From: Bacteroidota bacterium
GTDB lineage: Bacteria; Bacteroidota; Bacteroidia; Chitinophagales; Chitinophagaceae
DNA length: 64,000 nucleotides
Direction of reading: 5' to 3'
Assembly (NCBI GenBank): GCA_018266455.1
Contig: JAFEAJ010000008.1
Location: 124,001-188,000, forward strand
Shown here: in pieces, positions 43,780-52,330 of the stretch
How positions within the stretch are numbered: the stretch's first letter is position 1
How the letters are laid out: the number at the start of each line of letters is the position of its first letter
Position numbers and translations under genes: made by a program
The notes under the pieces: model-generated
What the model saw: only the letters and a program-made list of their open reading frames with translations
What the model was told of the DNA's origin: nothing
Databases searched by the model: none

Positions 43780-46131
43780 TCATTCCCCCAATTCTAACTG
43801 GTTCTTCACCAGCATAAAATATTCGCCTTTCAAGTTTATCAATTCCTGATGTGTTCCCCGTTCTGCAATAACCCCTTTGTCAAGCACAATGATCTGGCCT
43901 GCATTTTTAACGGTGCTCAAGCGGTGCGCCACCACCACTACCGTTCTGCCCTTAAAAAAGGAACCGAGGTTTTGAAGAATGATGCTTTCATTATTTGCAT
44001 CAAGGCTGTTAGTGGCTTCGTCAAAAAAAATAAATTCAGGGTTGCGGTAAACGGCACGGGCAATCAGGATCCTTTGTTTTTGCCCCATGCTGATCCCCGT
44101 TCCTTCAGCACCTATTTTTGTGTTGAACCCGAGCGGCAGGCTTTCCATGAAATCGGTGATATTGGCAACTGCTACGGCATGTTGCAATTTTTCCATATCG
44201 ATCTTTTCCCCGCCCACGGCAATGTTGCGGGCAATGGTGTCTGAAAAAATAAAACTCTCCTGCATCACTGCGCCGCAATAGCTTCTCCATACTTTATGGC
44301 TGATATTATTGAGCGGCGTGTTGTTTAATTTAATATCGCCTTTCTGCGGCTCGTAAAATTTCAGCAACAGCTTCAGCAGCGTGGTTTTGCCGCTGCCGCT
44401 GACGCCAACAATGGCCGTTGTCTTCCCTTTAGGGATTTTTAAATTGATGTCTTTTAAAACGGGCTCATTGCCGGCCCCCGGGTAAGTGAAAGAAACATTT
44501 TTGAAAAAAATGCAGTCGCTGCTTTCTGTTATAACATTATTTCCTTCATTGTTGAAAGAAGGGGATTTATACCCGGGCACGCTATTATTTTCGCCAACTA
44601 TTATTCCCCTGCTTGCTGGCATTTGCTCATTTCTTTTTCCTCCAACCAACAGTTTGGTAAAAGCCGTTGGCAGTTCCTGCAGCAAAAACCTATGCTGCGG
44701 CTCTTCCTCTTCCATTCCATGGACCTCATTCAGCCTGTCCATGCTGATCTTTGCATTTTGCCAGCTTTGCACAAAATTGATCATCTGTTCAATCGGGCTG
44801 TTCAACTGCCCGATAATGTATTGCACGGCAAGCATTGCCCCGAGCGTCATTTGCCCATCAATCACCGTTTTGGCAGAAAGAAAGGTGATGAAGATGTTTT
44901 TGCCTTCGTTGATGAAGGAAGCCCCAGATTGCTGCCATTGGTTCAGCGAAAGCCCCTTCATGCTAAGCCTGAACAATTTTGCCTGCAGCTTTTCCCAGTT
45001 CCAGCGCATTGGCTTTTCCACACCATTCAGCTTTATTTCCTGCATGCCCTGCACCAATTGTATGGTGGCGCTTTGTTCCCTGGAAGCGATGTCGAACCTT
45101 TTGTAATCGAGCACCCTTCTTTTTTTCAAAAACAGGACGACCCATGATGAATACAGCAAGCTGGCGATGATAAAGACAGTAAATATATAAGCATTAAAAA
45201 CAGCCAATACGATAGAGAAAATAACCAGGTTCGCCAATGAGAACAGCACGCTGATGGAAGAACCTGTGAGGAATGATTCGATGCGCTGGTGGTCGTTCAT
45301 GCGCTGGAGTATGTCGCCGGTTTTTTTGCTGTCAAAAAACGAAAGCGGCAGCTTCATCAGCTTTATTAAAAAATCAGTGAGTATGGAAATGTTTATGCGG
45401 GCGCTGATGTGCAATAATATCCAACTGCGCACAAAATCGGTAACCAGCCTTCCTATGAACAAGGCGATTTGCGCGAGCAGCACAATGTAAACAAAATGGA
45501 TGTTGGCCGTGCTCACGCCCACATCCACCACGCTTTGGGCAAGGAAGGGCAATATCAATTGTAAAATACTTGCCACGGCAAGGCCAAGGAATAATTGGAA
45601 GACCAATTTCTTATAGGGAAGGAGGTAGTTAAAAATATTTTTGAAAGCAAGGGCCCCGCCTTCGGAAAAAGAAACTTCTTCTTCATCAGCTTCATAAAAT
45701 TTTGGTGTGGGCTCCAATAACAAGGCTATTCCTGCGTCGGTGCCTGTTCCGGTTTTGTCGCTTATCCATCTTTGCAAAAATTCTTGTTTAGTGAACGTAG
45801 CCAGGCCGTGCGCCGGGTCGGCCACGAACAACAAATCCTTTTTCGCTTTGTAAAGAACAATGAAATGATACTGGTTCCAATGAAGGATGCAGGGCAGCTT
45901 TGCATCATTTACCAGCGCTTCATAACCCAGTTTCACTGCACGGGCCCTGAATCCGATCCGCTCTGCTGCTTCGCTGATGCCAAGCATGCTCACGCCTTCT
46001 TTGCCAATTTGAGATACTTCCCTAAGCGACTGCAGGGAAGCGCTTTTGCCGTAATATTTCGCTACCATCTGCAGGCAGGTAGGCCCGCAGTCCATTGAAT
46101 CGGGCTGGCGGAAGAAGGGGAATGGTTTCAT
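43780..46131 (-). CDS. Peptidase-C39 ABC transporter (PCAT) for GG-leader peptides
   Basis: 783 aa from the ATG at 46129-46131. The N-terminal C39 protease has catalytic Cys15 in DSMDCGPTCLQMVAKYYGK, His in LHWNQYHFIVLY and Asp in FVADPAHG, so it should be active and cut after the GG of the precursors. Six transmembrane helices follow (about 160-440). The ATPase has Walker A GVSGSGKTTL, signature ISMGQKQR, Walker B FIFFDEATNSLD and the H-loop AHRLSTVK. A linker of about 60 residues between membrane and ATPase domains (HRFLLQELPTAFTKL onward) is longer than usual. It is the obvious exporter of P1 to P5 with the HlyD adaptor. Confidence 0.95.
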   Translation of the reverse strand: MKPFPFFRQPDSMDCGPTCLQMVAKYYGKSASLQSLREVSQIGKEGVSMLGISEAAERIGFRARAVKLGYEALVNDAKLPCILHWNQYHFIVLYKAKKDLLFVADPAHGLATFTKQEFLQRWISDKTGTGTDAGIALLLEPTPKFYEADEEEVSFSEGGALAFKNIFNYLLPYKKLVFQLFLGLAVASILQLILPFLAQSVVDVGVSTANIHFVYIVLLAQIALFIGRLVTDFVRSWILLHISARINISILTDFLIKLMKLPLSFFDSKKTGDILQRMNDHQRIESFLTGSSISVLFSLANLVIFSIVLAVFNAYIFTVFIIASLLYSSWVVLFLKKRRVLDYKRFDIASREQSATIQLVQGMQEIKLNGVEKPMRWNWEKLQAKLFRLSMKGLSLNQWQQSGASFINEGKNIFITFLSAKTVIDGQMTLGAMLAVQYIIGQLNSPIEQMINFVQSWQNAKISMDRLNEVHGMEEEEPQHRFLLQELPTAFTKLLVGGKRNEQMPASRGIIVGENNSVPGYKSPSFNNEGNNVITESSDCIFFKNVSFTYPGAGNEPVLKDINLKIPKGKTTAIVGVSGSGKTTLLKLLLKFYEPQKGDIKLNNTPLNNISHKVWRSYCGAVMQESFIFSDTIARNIAVGGEKIDMEKLQHAVAVANITDFMESLPLGFNTKIGAEGTGISMGQKQRILIARAVYRNPEFIFFDEATNSLDANNESIILQNLGSFFKGRTVVVVAHRLSTVKNAGQIIVLDKGVIAERGTHQELINLKGEYFMLVKNQLELGE

Positions 46132-46162
46132 AAACAAATGTGATCAATTAAATTCTTACTCA

Positions 46163-47248
46163 CTAAGTTATCACTCGTAATAAATCCCCATAACATTTTT
46201 TCTTTGAAAAATTGGTTTGCGCATACTTGAATGCTTCTCCTGCTATCTTCTTTCTGTGCTCAAAATTATAAATCAAGTTATCGAATGCTTCTACAAATTC
46301 TTCAGGGGTATCTGCTATTAAAAAAGCAATTGATGCTCCATCCTCTATGCCTGATGCCCCATGAGTGGTTGTTATCAATGGTAGCCCATGTCCTAACGCT
46401 TCAATGCTTTTTATCTTCAAACCTGCACCGCACCTAATCGGATTTATAATTATGTCTAAATATTTATAGACTCCTTCCAAGTCATGTACTAAGCCGTGAA
46501 AAATAATCTTTTTTGAGTGCATGTCTCGTTGGTTGCCAATCGCATATTTTATATTTCCATAAACATTCAACACCAAATCATATTTAGAATAAATTTTTTC
46601 CCAAACCTTATGTATGAACCAATTTAATGCATCAATATTCGGGGCATAAGGGCTTGCTATAAATCCTACATTTTTAAGCACCTTACGAATAAATTTCTTA
46701 CTAAGCATAACAGGATGAGGAACTAACAATAACATTGTAACACCAATTTCTTCAGCTATATTTTCAAAGTCAGATTTTTGTATTAGCATAACATAATCAT
46801 AGCACTTAAAAATTTTAAGTTCCTCCTTTCTGCTCAGTAAAATGTTTTTATATTCGAGTTTATATTTCTTAAAACTTTTTACGCGATTGTGAACAAGATC
46901 ATGGGTATCAAGAATAGTCATGGTTTTATCAGGCAAATATTCTAATACTATTGATAGCTCTATATATTCGACAATAGCGATATCAAAAAATTTTTCTTTT
47001 ATATACTTTTCAAATTTCTCCTTGCACTCTTTATAAGTCAAAATTCCATTTTCACTTGCAAATTCGACTTTAATTTCAGGGAAATTTTCATAGAGATTTT
47101 TTTTGTCACCTTCATTTTCCGATCCTGCAAAAAAAACTGTAATGCATACCTTGTTCCTCAAATAATTTAGCAAAGAACTAACCCTAGCTCTATGCCCTGA
47201 GCCTGTGATCCAGAAATCTATATATGTTATAAGCAAGAGACTCTTCAT
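46163..47248 (-). CDS. Glycosyltransferase, GT4-like
   Basis: 361 aa. GT-B fold features: N-terminal THGHRAR-type glycine loop (ITGSGHRARVSSLLNYL), central NVGFIASPYAPNIDALNWF, and the C-terminal donor site INPIRCGAGLKIKSIEALGHGLPLITT with HGASGIED. Closest to the Glyco_trans_1_4/GT4 proteins. Donor and acceptor are unknown. It overlaps the GT61 gene by 4 bp (ATGA), so they are translated together. It lies 31 bp downstream of the ABC gene's start region in the minus-strand order, which ties the glycosyltransferases to the peptide exporter. Confidence 0.82.
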   Translation of the reverse strand: MKSLLLITYIDFWITGSGHRARVSSLLNYLRNKVCITVFFAGSENEGDKKNLYENFPEIKVEFASENGILTYKECKEKFEKYIKEKFFDIAIVEYIELSIVLEYLPDKTMTILDTHDLVHNRVKSFKKYKLEYKNILLSRKEELKIFKCYDYVMLIQKSDFENIAEEIGVTMLLLVPHPVMLSKKFIRKVLKNVGFIASPYAPNIDALNWFIHKVWEKIYSKYDLVLNVYGNIKYAIGNQRDMHSKKIIFHGLVHDLEGVYKYLDIIINPIRCGAGLKIKSIEALGHGLPLITTTHGASGIEDGASIAFLIADTPEEFVEAFDNLIYNFEHRKKIAGEAFKYAQTNFSKKKCYGDLLRVIT

Positions 47249-48285
47249 ACATAATCAACAGAAAGCATCATAACTAAATTGTGTTCAAGAAGCTTCGGGT
47301 CTACAATATAATCGCCTTCAAAATAATCTTCTTTACCATAAGTTTTGCAGCTTTGATGATAGTAGTTTATGCCCAATGCGCCTGCCATATACCAGAAAAG
47401 AAAACTTGGATGGGTTAATTCATTGGTTTGGTTTTTGTGCAATTCTAAGACTGAAGTTCCTTTATTCATAAACAGAATATTTGTAAGTCCTGAGCCATGT
47501 TCCCCGACTAAATATTTTATTTTTGAGAAAATAGCAACCTGCTCAAGAAAATCGTGCTCCTCTGGGTAAAATATAGTAAAATCATATTTGTAAAAAATGC
47601 GCAATATTTCATCTTCATTCACCACCTTTCTTCTACTCGCCTTTTTTCTGCTTATATACAGATTTTCAATTTTGTCGCCTACATTTTTTTTTCTTTTGGC
47701 AATATAATCCCAATAAAATTTTCTTACTTGTTTTAAATGAAGCACATTATAAGAATCGCAAATTGGCTTTAATTGAGGGAGACAAAGATTTTTAACAAGC
47801 AGGCTTTTGCCGTTTGGTATAAAATAAATATTCTTAATATTGAAAGGCTCAATAGAAGCAGTTATAAAGTTGGCATCTTTATAAAATTCTGGTAGGATTA
47901 AAGTGAGGTTATTTAATTTCTTTCTCACCATCCACAATCGGAATATAGATTCGCAGATCCAGTGATAATAATTGAACCAAATGTGATGAATCGCTAAATA
48001 AATTGTTTTGTTATTTAACGTAATCAAATTCTCTGGTTTTATAATGGAGTAATGATAATAATGGCTCGCGTTGCAGAGATAATCATCGTATTGAACTGCG
48101 TAGTCATGATGACATTCTTTAATGAGCCCTTTTTCATTTACACAGAAGCCAGTGAACGTAATAAAAACATTTTTGAATGTTTTTATTTTTTGAACAGGAA
48201 ATCGATAGGCTCTATAGTGCGAGTATAGGTTAAATTCATCTGAGGAAATATTTAGCGGAAGCGGAATAGTAATCAGGTTGTTCAT
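47245..48285 (-). CDS. Glycosyltransferase family 61 (DUF563)
   Basis: 346 aa. GT61 motifs: LYISRKKASRRKVVNEDEIL and the acceptor/donor region YLVGEHGSGLTNILFMNKG, with HHIWFNYYHWICESIFRLW upstream. Members transfer xylose, GlcNAc or related sugars to proteins or glycans. The stop overlaps the start of the GT4-like gene by 4 bp. There is no signal peptide, so it acts in the cytoplasm, where unexported precursors would also be. AT-rich compared with the flanking ABC gene. Confidence 0.85.
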   Translation of the reverse strand: MNNLITIPLPLNISSDEFNLYSHYRAYRFPVQKIKTFKNVFITFTGFCVNEKGLIKECHHDYAVQYDDYLCNASHYYHYSIIKPENLITLNNKTIYLAIHHIWFNYYHWICESIFRLWMVRKKLNNLTLILPEFYKDANFITASIEPFNIKNIYFIPNGKSLLVKNLCLPQLKPICDSYNVLHLKQVRKFYWDYIAKRKKNVGDKIENLYISRKKASRRKVVNEDEILRIFYKYDFTIFYPEEHDFLEQVAIFSKIKYLVGEHGSGLTNILFMNKGTSVLELHKNQTNELTHPSFLFWYMAGALGINYYHQSCKTYGKEDYFEGDYIVDPKLLEHNLVMMLSVDYV

Positions 48286-48299
48286 AATAAAATAATTTG

Positions 48300-49121
48300 T
48301 TATGAATAGATTCTAGTCGGGCTAATGTAAAATTTTTCGGGAATTTTTTTGGGGGATCTTTTAGGGTGGTATACTTCTTTCAGCTTTATCAAATGATAAA
48401 GTATTGCTTCAAACTCATTTTTATAAATTAGTGTACCCTTTTCCCATTTCAATTTTCCTGGCCGGCCTTCTATAATAAAAAACTCAAAATAGGGGTAGAT
48501 ATAGTCTTTTTCTTCAAGCCTTCGAATCACGTGCATCATACTTTCAATTTTACTGGGTATTTCATAATACTTCTTCCCTTCGGTAAATGCATCGTGCTGA
48601 AAATTAGTTTCATCAAAACAATAATGCCTACCGTTTGAAAAAACTTTTTTATAGTCCTTGCTTTGCATAAATAATGTATTCATTTTTTTGCAGTTCTTAA
48701 AAAGAAGGAAACAGCCTGGCGCCCAATCAGGTCTTATGCTTATAAGGTCGTATACTTTCATCAACTCATTAGAAATGAAATTCCTAATGTTACCATAAAC
48801 AACGTCGATGTCGCCATACCCCCAAAAATCACATCCTTCAATTATCTCAGGAAAAAGAAAACCATAAGCGGGTTTGAAATCGCAAAATTTATACCCCCTT
48901 TTGATGGCAACAGGAAAGCCTAATTTTTTTGAAGCTAAGGCATTTATTTGATTCAATTCTTTATAAATGAAATGTACGTTTTTGGGATGCTGTATATCGT
49001 AAGTGCGCTCATCTGTAATTATAAAAAAATCAATTGTTAAATTATAGCTGCATGAGTATAAAAAGTATTTAAAATACCAAGGGAGTTTTCCATAATAACA
49101 TGCTATTACTGCAATTTTCAT
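48300..49121 (-). CDS. DUF6625-like glycosyltransferase-type protein
   Basis: 273 aa. The N-terminus MKIAVIACYYGKLPWYFKYF and the loop CDFWGYGDIDVVYGNI, with a DxD that usually binds metal and nucleotide sugar, point to a GT-A-fold transferase of the DUF6625 type. It lies 15 bp upstream of GT61 on the same strand, so the three transferases form one unit: this gene, GT61, then the GT4-like gene. Substrate unknown. Confidence 0.65.
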   Translation of the reverse strand: MKIAVIACYYGKLPWYFKYFLYSCSYNLTIDFFIITDERTYDIQHPKNVHFIYKELNQINALASKKLGFPVAIKRGYKFCDFKPAYGFLFPEIIEGCDFWGYGDIDVVYGNIRNFISNELMKVYDLISIRPDWAPGCFLLFKNCKKMNTLFMQSKDYKKVFSNGRHYCFDETNFQHDAFTEGKKYYEIPSKIESMMHVIRRLEEKDYIYPYFEFFIIEGRPGKLKWEKGTLIYKNEFEAILYHLIKLKEVYHPKRSPKKIPEKFYISPTRIYS

Positions 49122-49275
49122 TTATTGTTTTTTGTTATTATAATCACTATTTTGTAAACAACTTGAGAATAATAGAATTCGTTACCCCGCTTCAGGCAGC
49201 ACGCTTTTAAGGCTTATAGGTATTCTCCATCTATGTAATTGTTGACTCCGAAAACTGTTTTACAAATTCTACATC

Positions 49276-51735
49276 TTATCTCACAGTATACTTGTATACA
49301 CTATGGCCAATCCTTCCATCGTCGGCAATACCTTCAACTTCTATCCTATATGTTCCAGCCCCATCGGCATTGTAAAAATTAAAAGATGCATTTCCTGATT
49401 TATCAGTTTTAATTTCTGGGGCCCAATAAATAGCAGAGCGGAGGTCTGGTTTTGTGTTGCCATCTTCATGATCATATTTCGGCGTATAAAATATTCTCGC
49501 TTTGTAAAACCCAATGGAAGTTATTTGGAAAATACCTGTTGCCTTAGTTTTATCTTGAAAATTTTCATACCTTTTTGTAGTTATTACTAAAACTCCTCCT
49601 CCTCCCTCCATACCATAAATACTTGCATTGGCATATTTTAATATTTCAACTGTCTCAACGTTTGACAATGGAATCTCATCAATATTGTATGGCAACATTT
49701 TGCCATTTTGCCCAACACTGTTTTGCTCTACGCCATCGACTATAACTAACATTGGGTTGACATTAAATGCCTGCATTCCCTTTAAATAGGGAATTCCATT
49801 GATAAAATCGACACCATGCAACCTTCCATTTAAACTTGTCGAAAGCAAGCCACTGATTTTCTCAATCTCTTGCGCATGCATAACCTGATCAGCATTGCCA
49901 GCACCCACAAGGCTTTCTGTCCTATATTGGTTATCTTTCTTAAACCCTCTCACTTCAACTTCTTTTAATATATCAACTTTAGCCTTTTCAGCTCCAGGAA
50001 ATTCATCTCTTTCTTTCTTGATCACTAATAAGTGGTGCTCCAGTTCTAATTGGTTATTTAAATTGTAATCTTTACAAGTTGTTACTGGAGTTAAGATTTT
50101 AGTTGGCGTATAAACTATATCGTAATCAGAATTTTGACCCTTTTCATTTAAAACACTTAAAACAAAATGGGCAGTGTCCGAGAAAAGTAAATCAGAAAAA
50201 TTAAACCTACCAGTGCTATCGGAAAAACATGTTAAAAGTGTTCCTTTTCCTAAAGGCATCAACATGATAATTTTCCCAGAAACAGGTTTTCCTGAATGAT
50301 GAGTTACTTTGCCATCAATTGATAATCCCATTTCGGGCTGGTAGGGGGGAAGTATATAGATCGTATCAAGCACATGCTTCCAATCAAAGTGTCTATAACC
50401 TTGAGTGAGCATCAATACATCAAGATCCTTACAAGATTTCATGCTTGTATCAACAAAATAATAGTTGGGCTTCTCTATATAGCCTTTCAAATCAGCAGTA
50501 AGTAGTAAATTAGTTAATATATTAGTTTCTTTATTTTCATTTACGGGTATTTTATTTTCATCAATCACTGAAATTGAAAAATGTCCAGATACAGTAGTAT
50601 CTCCCTGGAAAAGAGTTTTTAGCCGAACAATCACCTTATCTCTTTTTGAGTACTGTGCCTTATCAGTTTCAATATTCAATGCAAGCTGATCATTTTTTTT
50701 TATAAACAGCAAGCGTTCGCATAGTGGTTCTCCCTCTGGTGAAAAAAGTGTAATAACTGCTATGCCTGTCTGAAATTTCTGTTTTACTATGGCAAAATTT
50801 ATAATTGTGCTATCAAGATTTATAGTAAGTGCAACAACTTTGCCTCCTGAATAAATAATCAGGAAAAAGTTCCTATCCCTATTTAGTTTGTAATAGCTTT
50901 TGTTTGATGTGATAGTAACAAATGCTCTTGAAGCTGAATCATTGTCAATATGTAAAACTATTCCAGAAATGGTTGGCTTTGGCAAATAAACCATAGTTCG
51001 GGATCCATCTTCAGCAATGATTATTGCTTTGTATGTTTTGCCGTTTAAAGGTAATAGATAAAAATATCCCATGCCGTTATGTTCAGTTTGAAATGAGCAA
51101 ATGGTATCATTATCATTGTTAAGTAAAATACCTTTAACACTAATTCCCAATCCACTTTCATTAATTACTTTAAAAGCAATTTTTTGACGAATATCCTCAA
51201 CCAATTCGCCTCCTTCAGGGAAAAACTGTATATCGATTTTATTGACAATGTTTGTATGCTGAAAAATGTTGTTTTTCATGATTCGCTTTTCGCGCAAAGC
51301 GCCGATCGATATAGGTTTTTCAAAAAGCCCGTTCATGTTGTTATTGAGCATCCACCGTGTATATGCTCGTATGCGATAAGTTCCCGCAGGCAGTGAATCT
51401 TCTAAAACAAAATCTCCCCAGCTAATACCACTATCCAATTGCAATTTGATGGATTGAATGATAAGATTTCCCTGGTTGATTAGCTCAACATATAGCACCT
51501 TGCTTAAATCAGAAAGTTGGTGTTTTTCTCCTTCCGTTACGTATGATTTGAAATAAATAGTATCCCCAGCAATATAATAAGGCTTATTGAATTGCAAATA
51601 CGCTTTTTCGCATATAAATGTCGATAAATATGCTTTTAATTTATTTGCTGTGTTTATTGCAAGATTGGTCGGTTGAGCTAAAATAGTATTTTGCAAATAA
51701 AAAATAAACACAAGTAATGAAACAACTATTTTCAT
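49276..51735 (-). CDS. MG2/TonB-plug-domain envelope protein, after P5
   Basis: 819 aa with a signal peptide (MKIVVSLLVFIFYLQNTILAQ). The N-terminal part has an MG2-like domain (EKAYLQFNKPYYIAGDTIYFKSY ... AGTYRIRAYTRWML), followed by beta-sandwich repeats. Residues about 610-740 are a TonB-dependent-receptor plug domain (VMHAQEIEKISGLLSTSLNG ... NVETVEILKYANASIYG with MEGGGGVLVITTK). A final short domain follows; no barrel. It is paralogous to 33193-35811 and similarly follows a precursor gene (P5). Possible roles are surface display or docking of the peptide; this is inference. Confidence 0.82.
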   Translation of the reverse strand: MKIVVSLLVFIFYLQNTILAQPTNLAINTANKLKAYLSTFICEKAYLQFNKPYYIAGDTIYFKSYVTEGEKHQLSDLSKVLYVELINQGNLIIQSIKLQLDSGISWGDFVLEDSLPAGTYRIRAYTRWMLNNNMNGLFEKPISIGALREKRIMKNNIFQHTNIVNKIDIQFFPEGGELVEDIRQKIAFKVINESGLGISVKGILLNNDNDTICSFQTEHNGMGYFYLLPLNGKTYKAIIIAEDGSRTMVYLPKPTISGIVLHIDNDSASRAFVTITSNKSYYKLNRDRNFFLIIYSGGKVVALTINLDSTIINFAIVKQKFQTGIAVITLFSPEGEPLCERLLFIKKNDQLALNIETDKAQYSKRDKVIVRLKTLFQGDTTVSGHFSISVIDENKIPVNENKETNILTNLLLTADLKGYIEKPNYYFVDTSMKSCKDLDVLMLTQGYRHFDWKHVLDTIYILPPYQPEMGLSIDGKVTHHSGKPVSGKIIMLMPLGKGTLLTCFSDSTGRFNFSDLLFSDTAHFVLSVLNEKGQNSDYDIVYTPTKILTPVTTCKDYNLNNQLELEHHLLVIKKERDEFPGAEKAKVDILKEVEVRGFKKDNQYRTESLVGAGNADQVMHAQEIEKISGLLSTSLNGRLHGVDFINGIPYLKGMQAFNVNPMLVIVDGVEQNSVGQNGKMLPYNIDEIPLSNVETVEILKYANASIYGMEGGGGVLVITTKRYENFQDKTKATGIFQITSIGFYKARIFYTPKYDHEDGNTKPDLRSAIYWAPEIKTDKSGNASFNFYNADGAGTYRIEVEGIADDGRIGHSVYKYTVR

Positions 51736-52059
51736 TTTCTATTTTTAATATTATAGAGTACATAAACCAGTCTATTATCAACAAACTATAAAATATTATT
51801 CAAGCGAACAAACAAGCTTAAGTGAAATAGTAATTGCAAAATCTGTTCATACAAATTCAAAAAACTATCAAAAAATAGAAAAAATCAAGTACTAGTTTAT
51901 ATTTTCTTCTGTACTGTCAAGGCTTCACAGAGAATTAAATACCCGCTTTCCAGCTAAAGTTACTGTTATCTTGTAAAGGAAACAGGCCTACCCCCTCCTT
52001 AAAAAAACATGAAATACATTAGCTTAAATAAAATAATAGAATTGCTAAGGCAAAAATAG
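51736..52059. other. AT-rich 324-bp gap without a gene
   Basis: Between the P5 stop and the MG2/plug gene start. Both strands were read in all frames for short peptides with the family leader and none was found. The DNA is strongly AT-rich, with several A and T runs, and may hold the transcript end of P5 and a promoter for the MG2 gene, but no motif is strong enough to call. Confidence 0.4.
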
Positions 52060-52251
52060 CTATGCTGGTTTAGCACAATGAGGTGATGAAGAACCGCCTC
52101 GCCCGATTACGCAAACAGGACATGGGCCGCCAATGCATTCATAGCCACCCCAACAGGCCGAGCCACATGCGAGTGGGCCACTCCCAGCTATTATTTTTTT
52201 CATTTCCATTTTGCTCAATTTTTTCACATTTTTAATGCTCATCTTTTTCAT
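52060..52251 (-). CDS. P5: diverged GG-leader cysteine-rich peptide precursor
   Basis: 63 aa. The leader MKKMSIKNVKKLSKMEMKK ends IIAGSG and is recognisably the same type (same spacing and LSK-EMKKI pattern) but the most diverged of the five. The core PLACGSACWGGYECIGG then PCPVCVIGRGGSSSPHCAKPA has 6 cysteines and much glycine. It lies between the VKOR gene and the MG2/plug gene. The upstream element is degenerate (52281-52311). I infer an older copy whose regulation has drifted. Confidence 0.82.
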   Translation of the reverse strand: MKKMSIKNVKKLSKMEMKKIIAGSGPLACGSACWGGYECIGGPCPVCVIGRGGSSSPHCAKPA

Positions 52252-52280
52252 GATTGTTAATTTAAAAATTAAGAAATATT

Positions 52281-52311
52281 GCTTACTCTATATAATGATT
52301 TTCTGCTTCCC
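52281..52311 (-). promoter_or_regulatory. Conserved precursor-gene upstream element, diverged copy of P5
   Basis: GGGAAGCAGAAAATCATTAT and GAGTAAGC keep the spacing and about half to two thirds of the positions of the P1/P2 core, ending 29 nt before the ATG. A TTTTATAA and GCAAGGAAAA further upstream (to about 52340) also resemble the region upstream of P1. Confidence 0.5.
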
Positions 52312-52330
52312 AATTTTCCTTGCAGAAAAC

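Noticed and set aside
49276..51735. TonB-dependent receptor
   Set aside because: A plug-like domain is present, but the roughly 500-residue barrel is missing and the MG2-type N-terminus does not fit a receptor.
36073..52251. Lanthipeptide, sactipeptide or grasp-type RiPP cluster
   Set aside because: The precursors have GG leaders but there is no LanB/LanC, LanM, radical SAM, YcaO or ATP-grasp gene in the window; thiol oxidation genes fit better.
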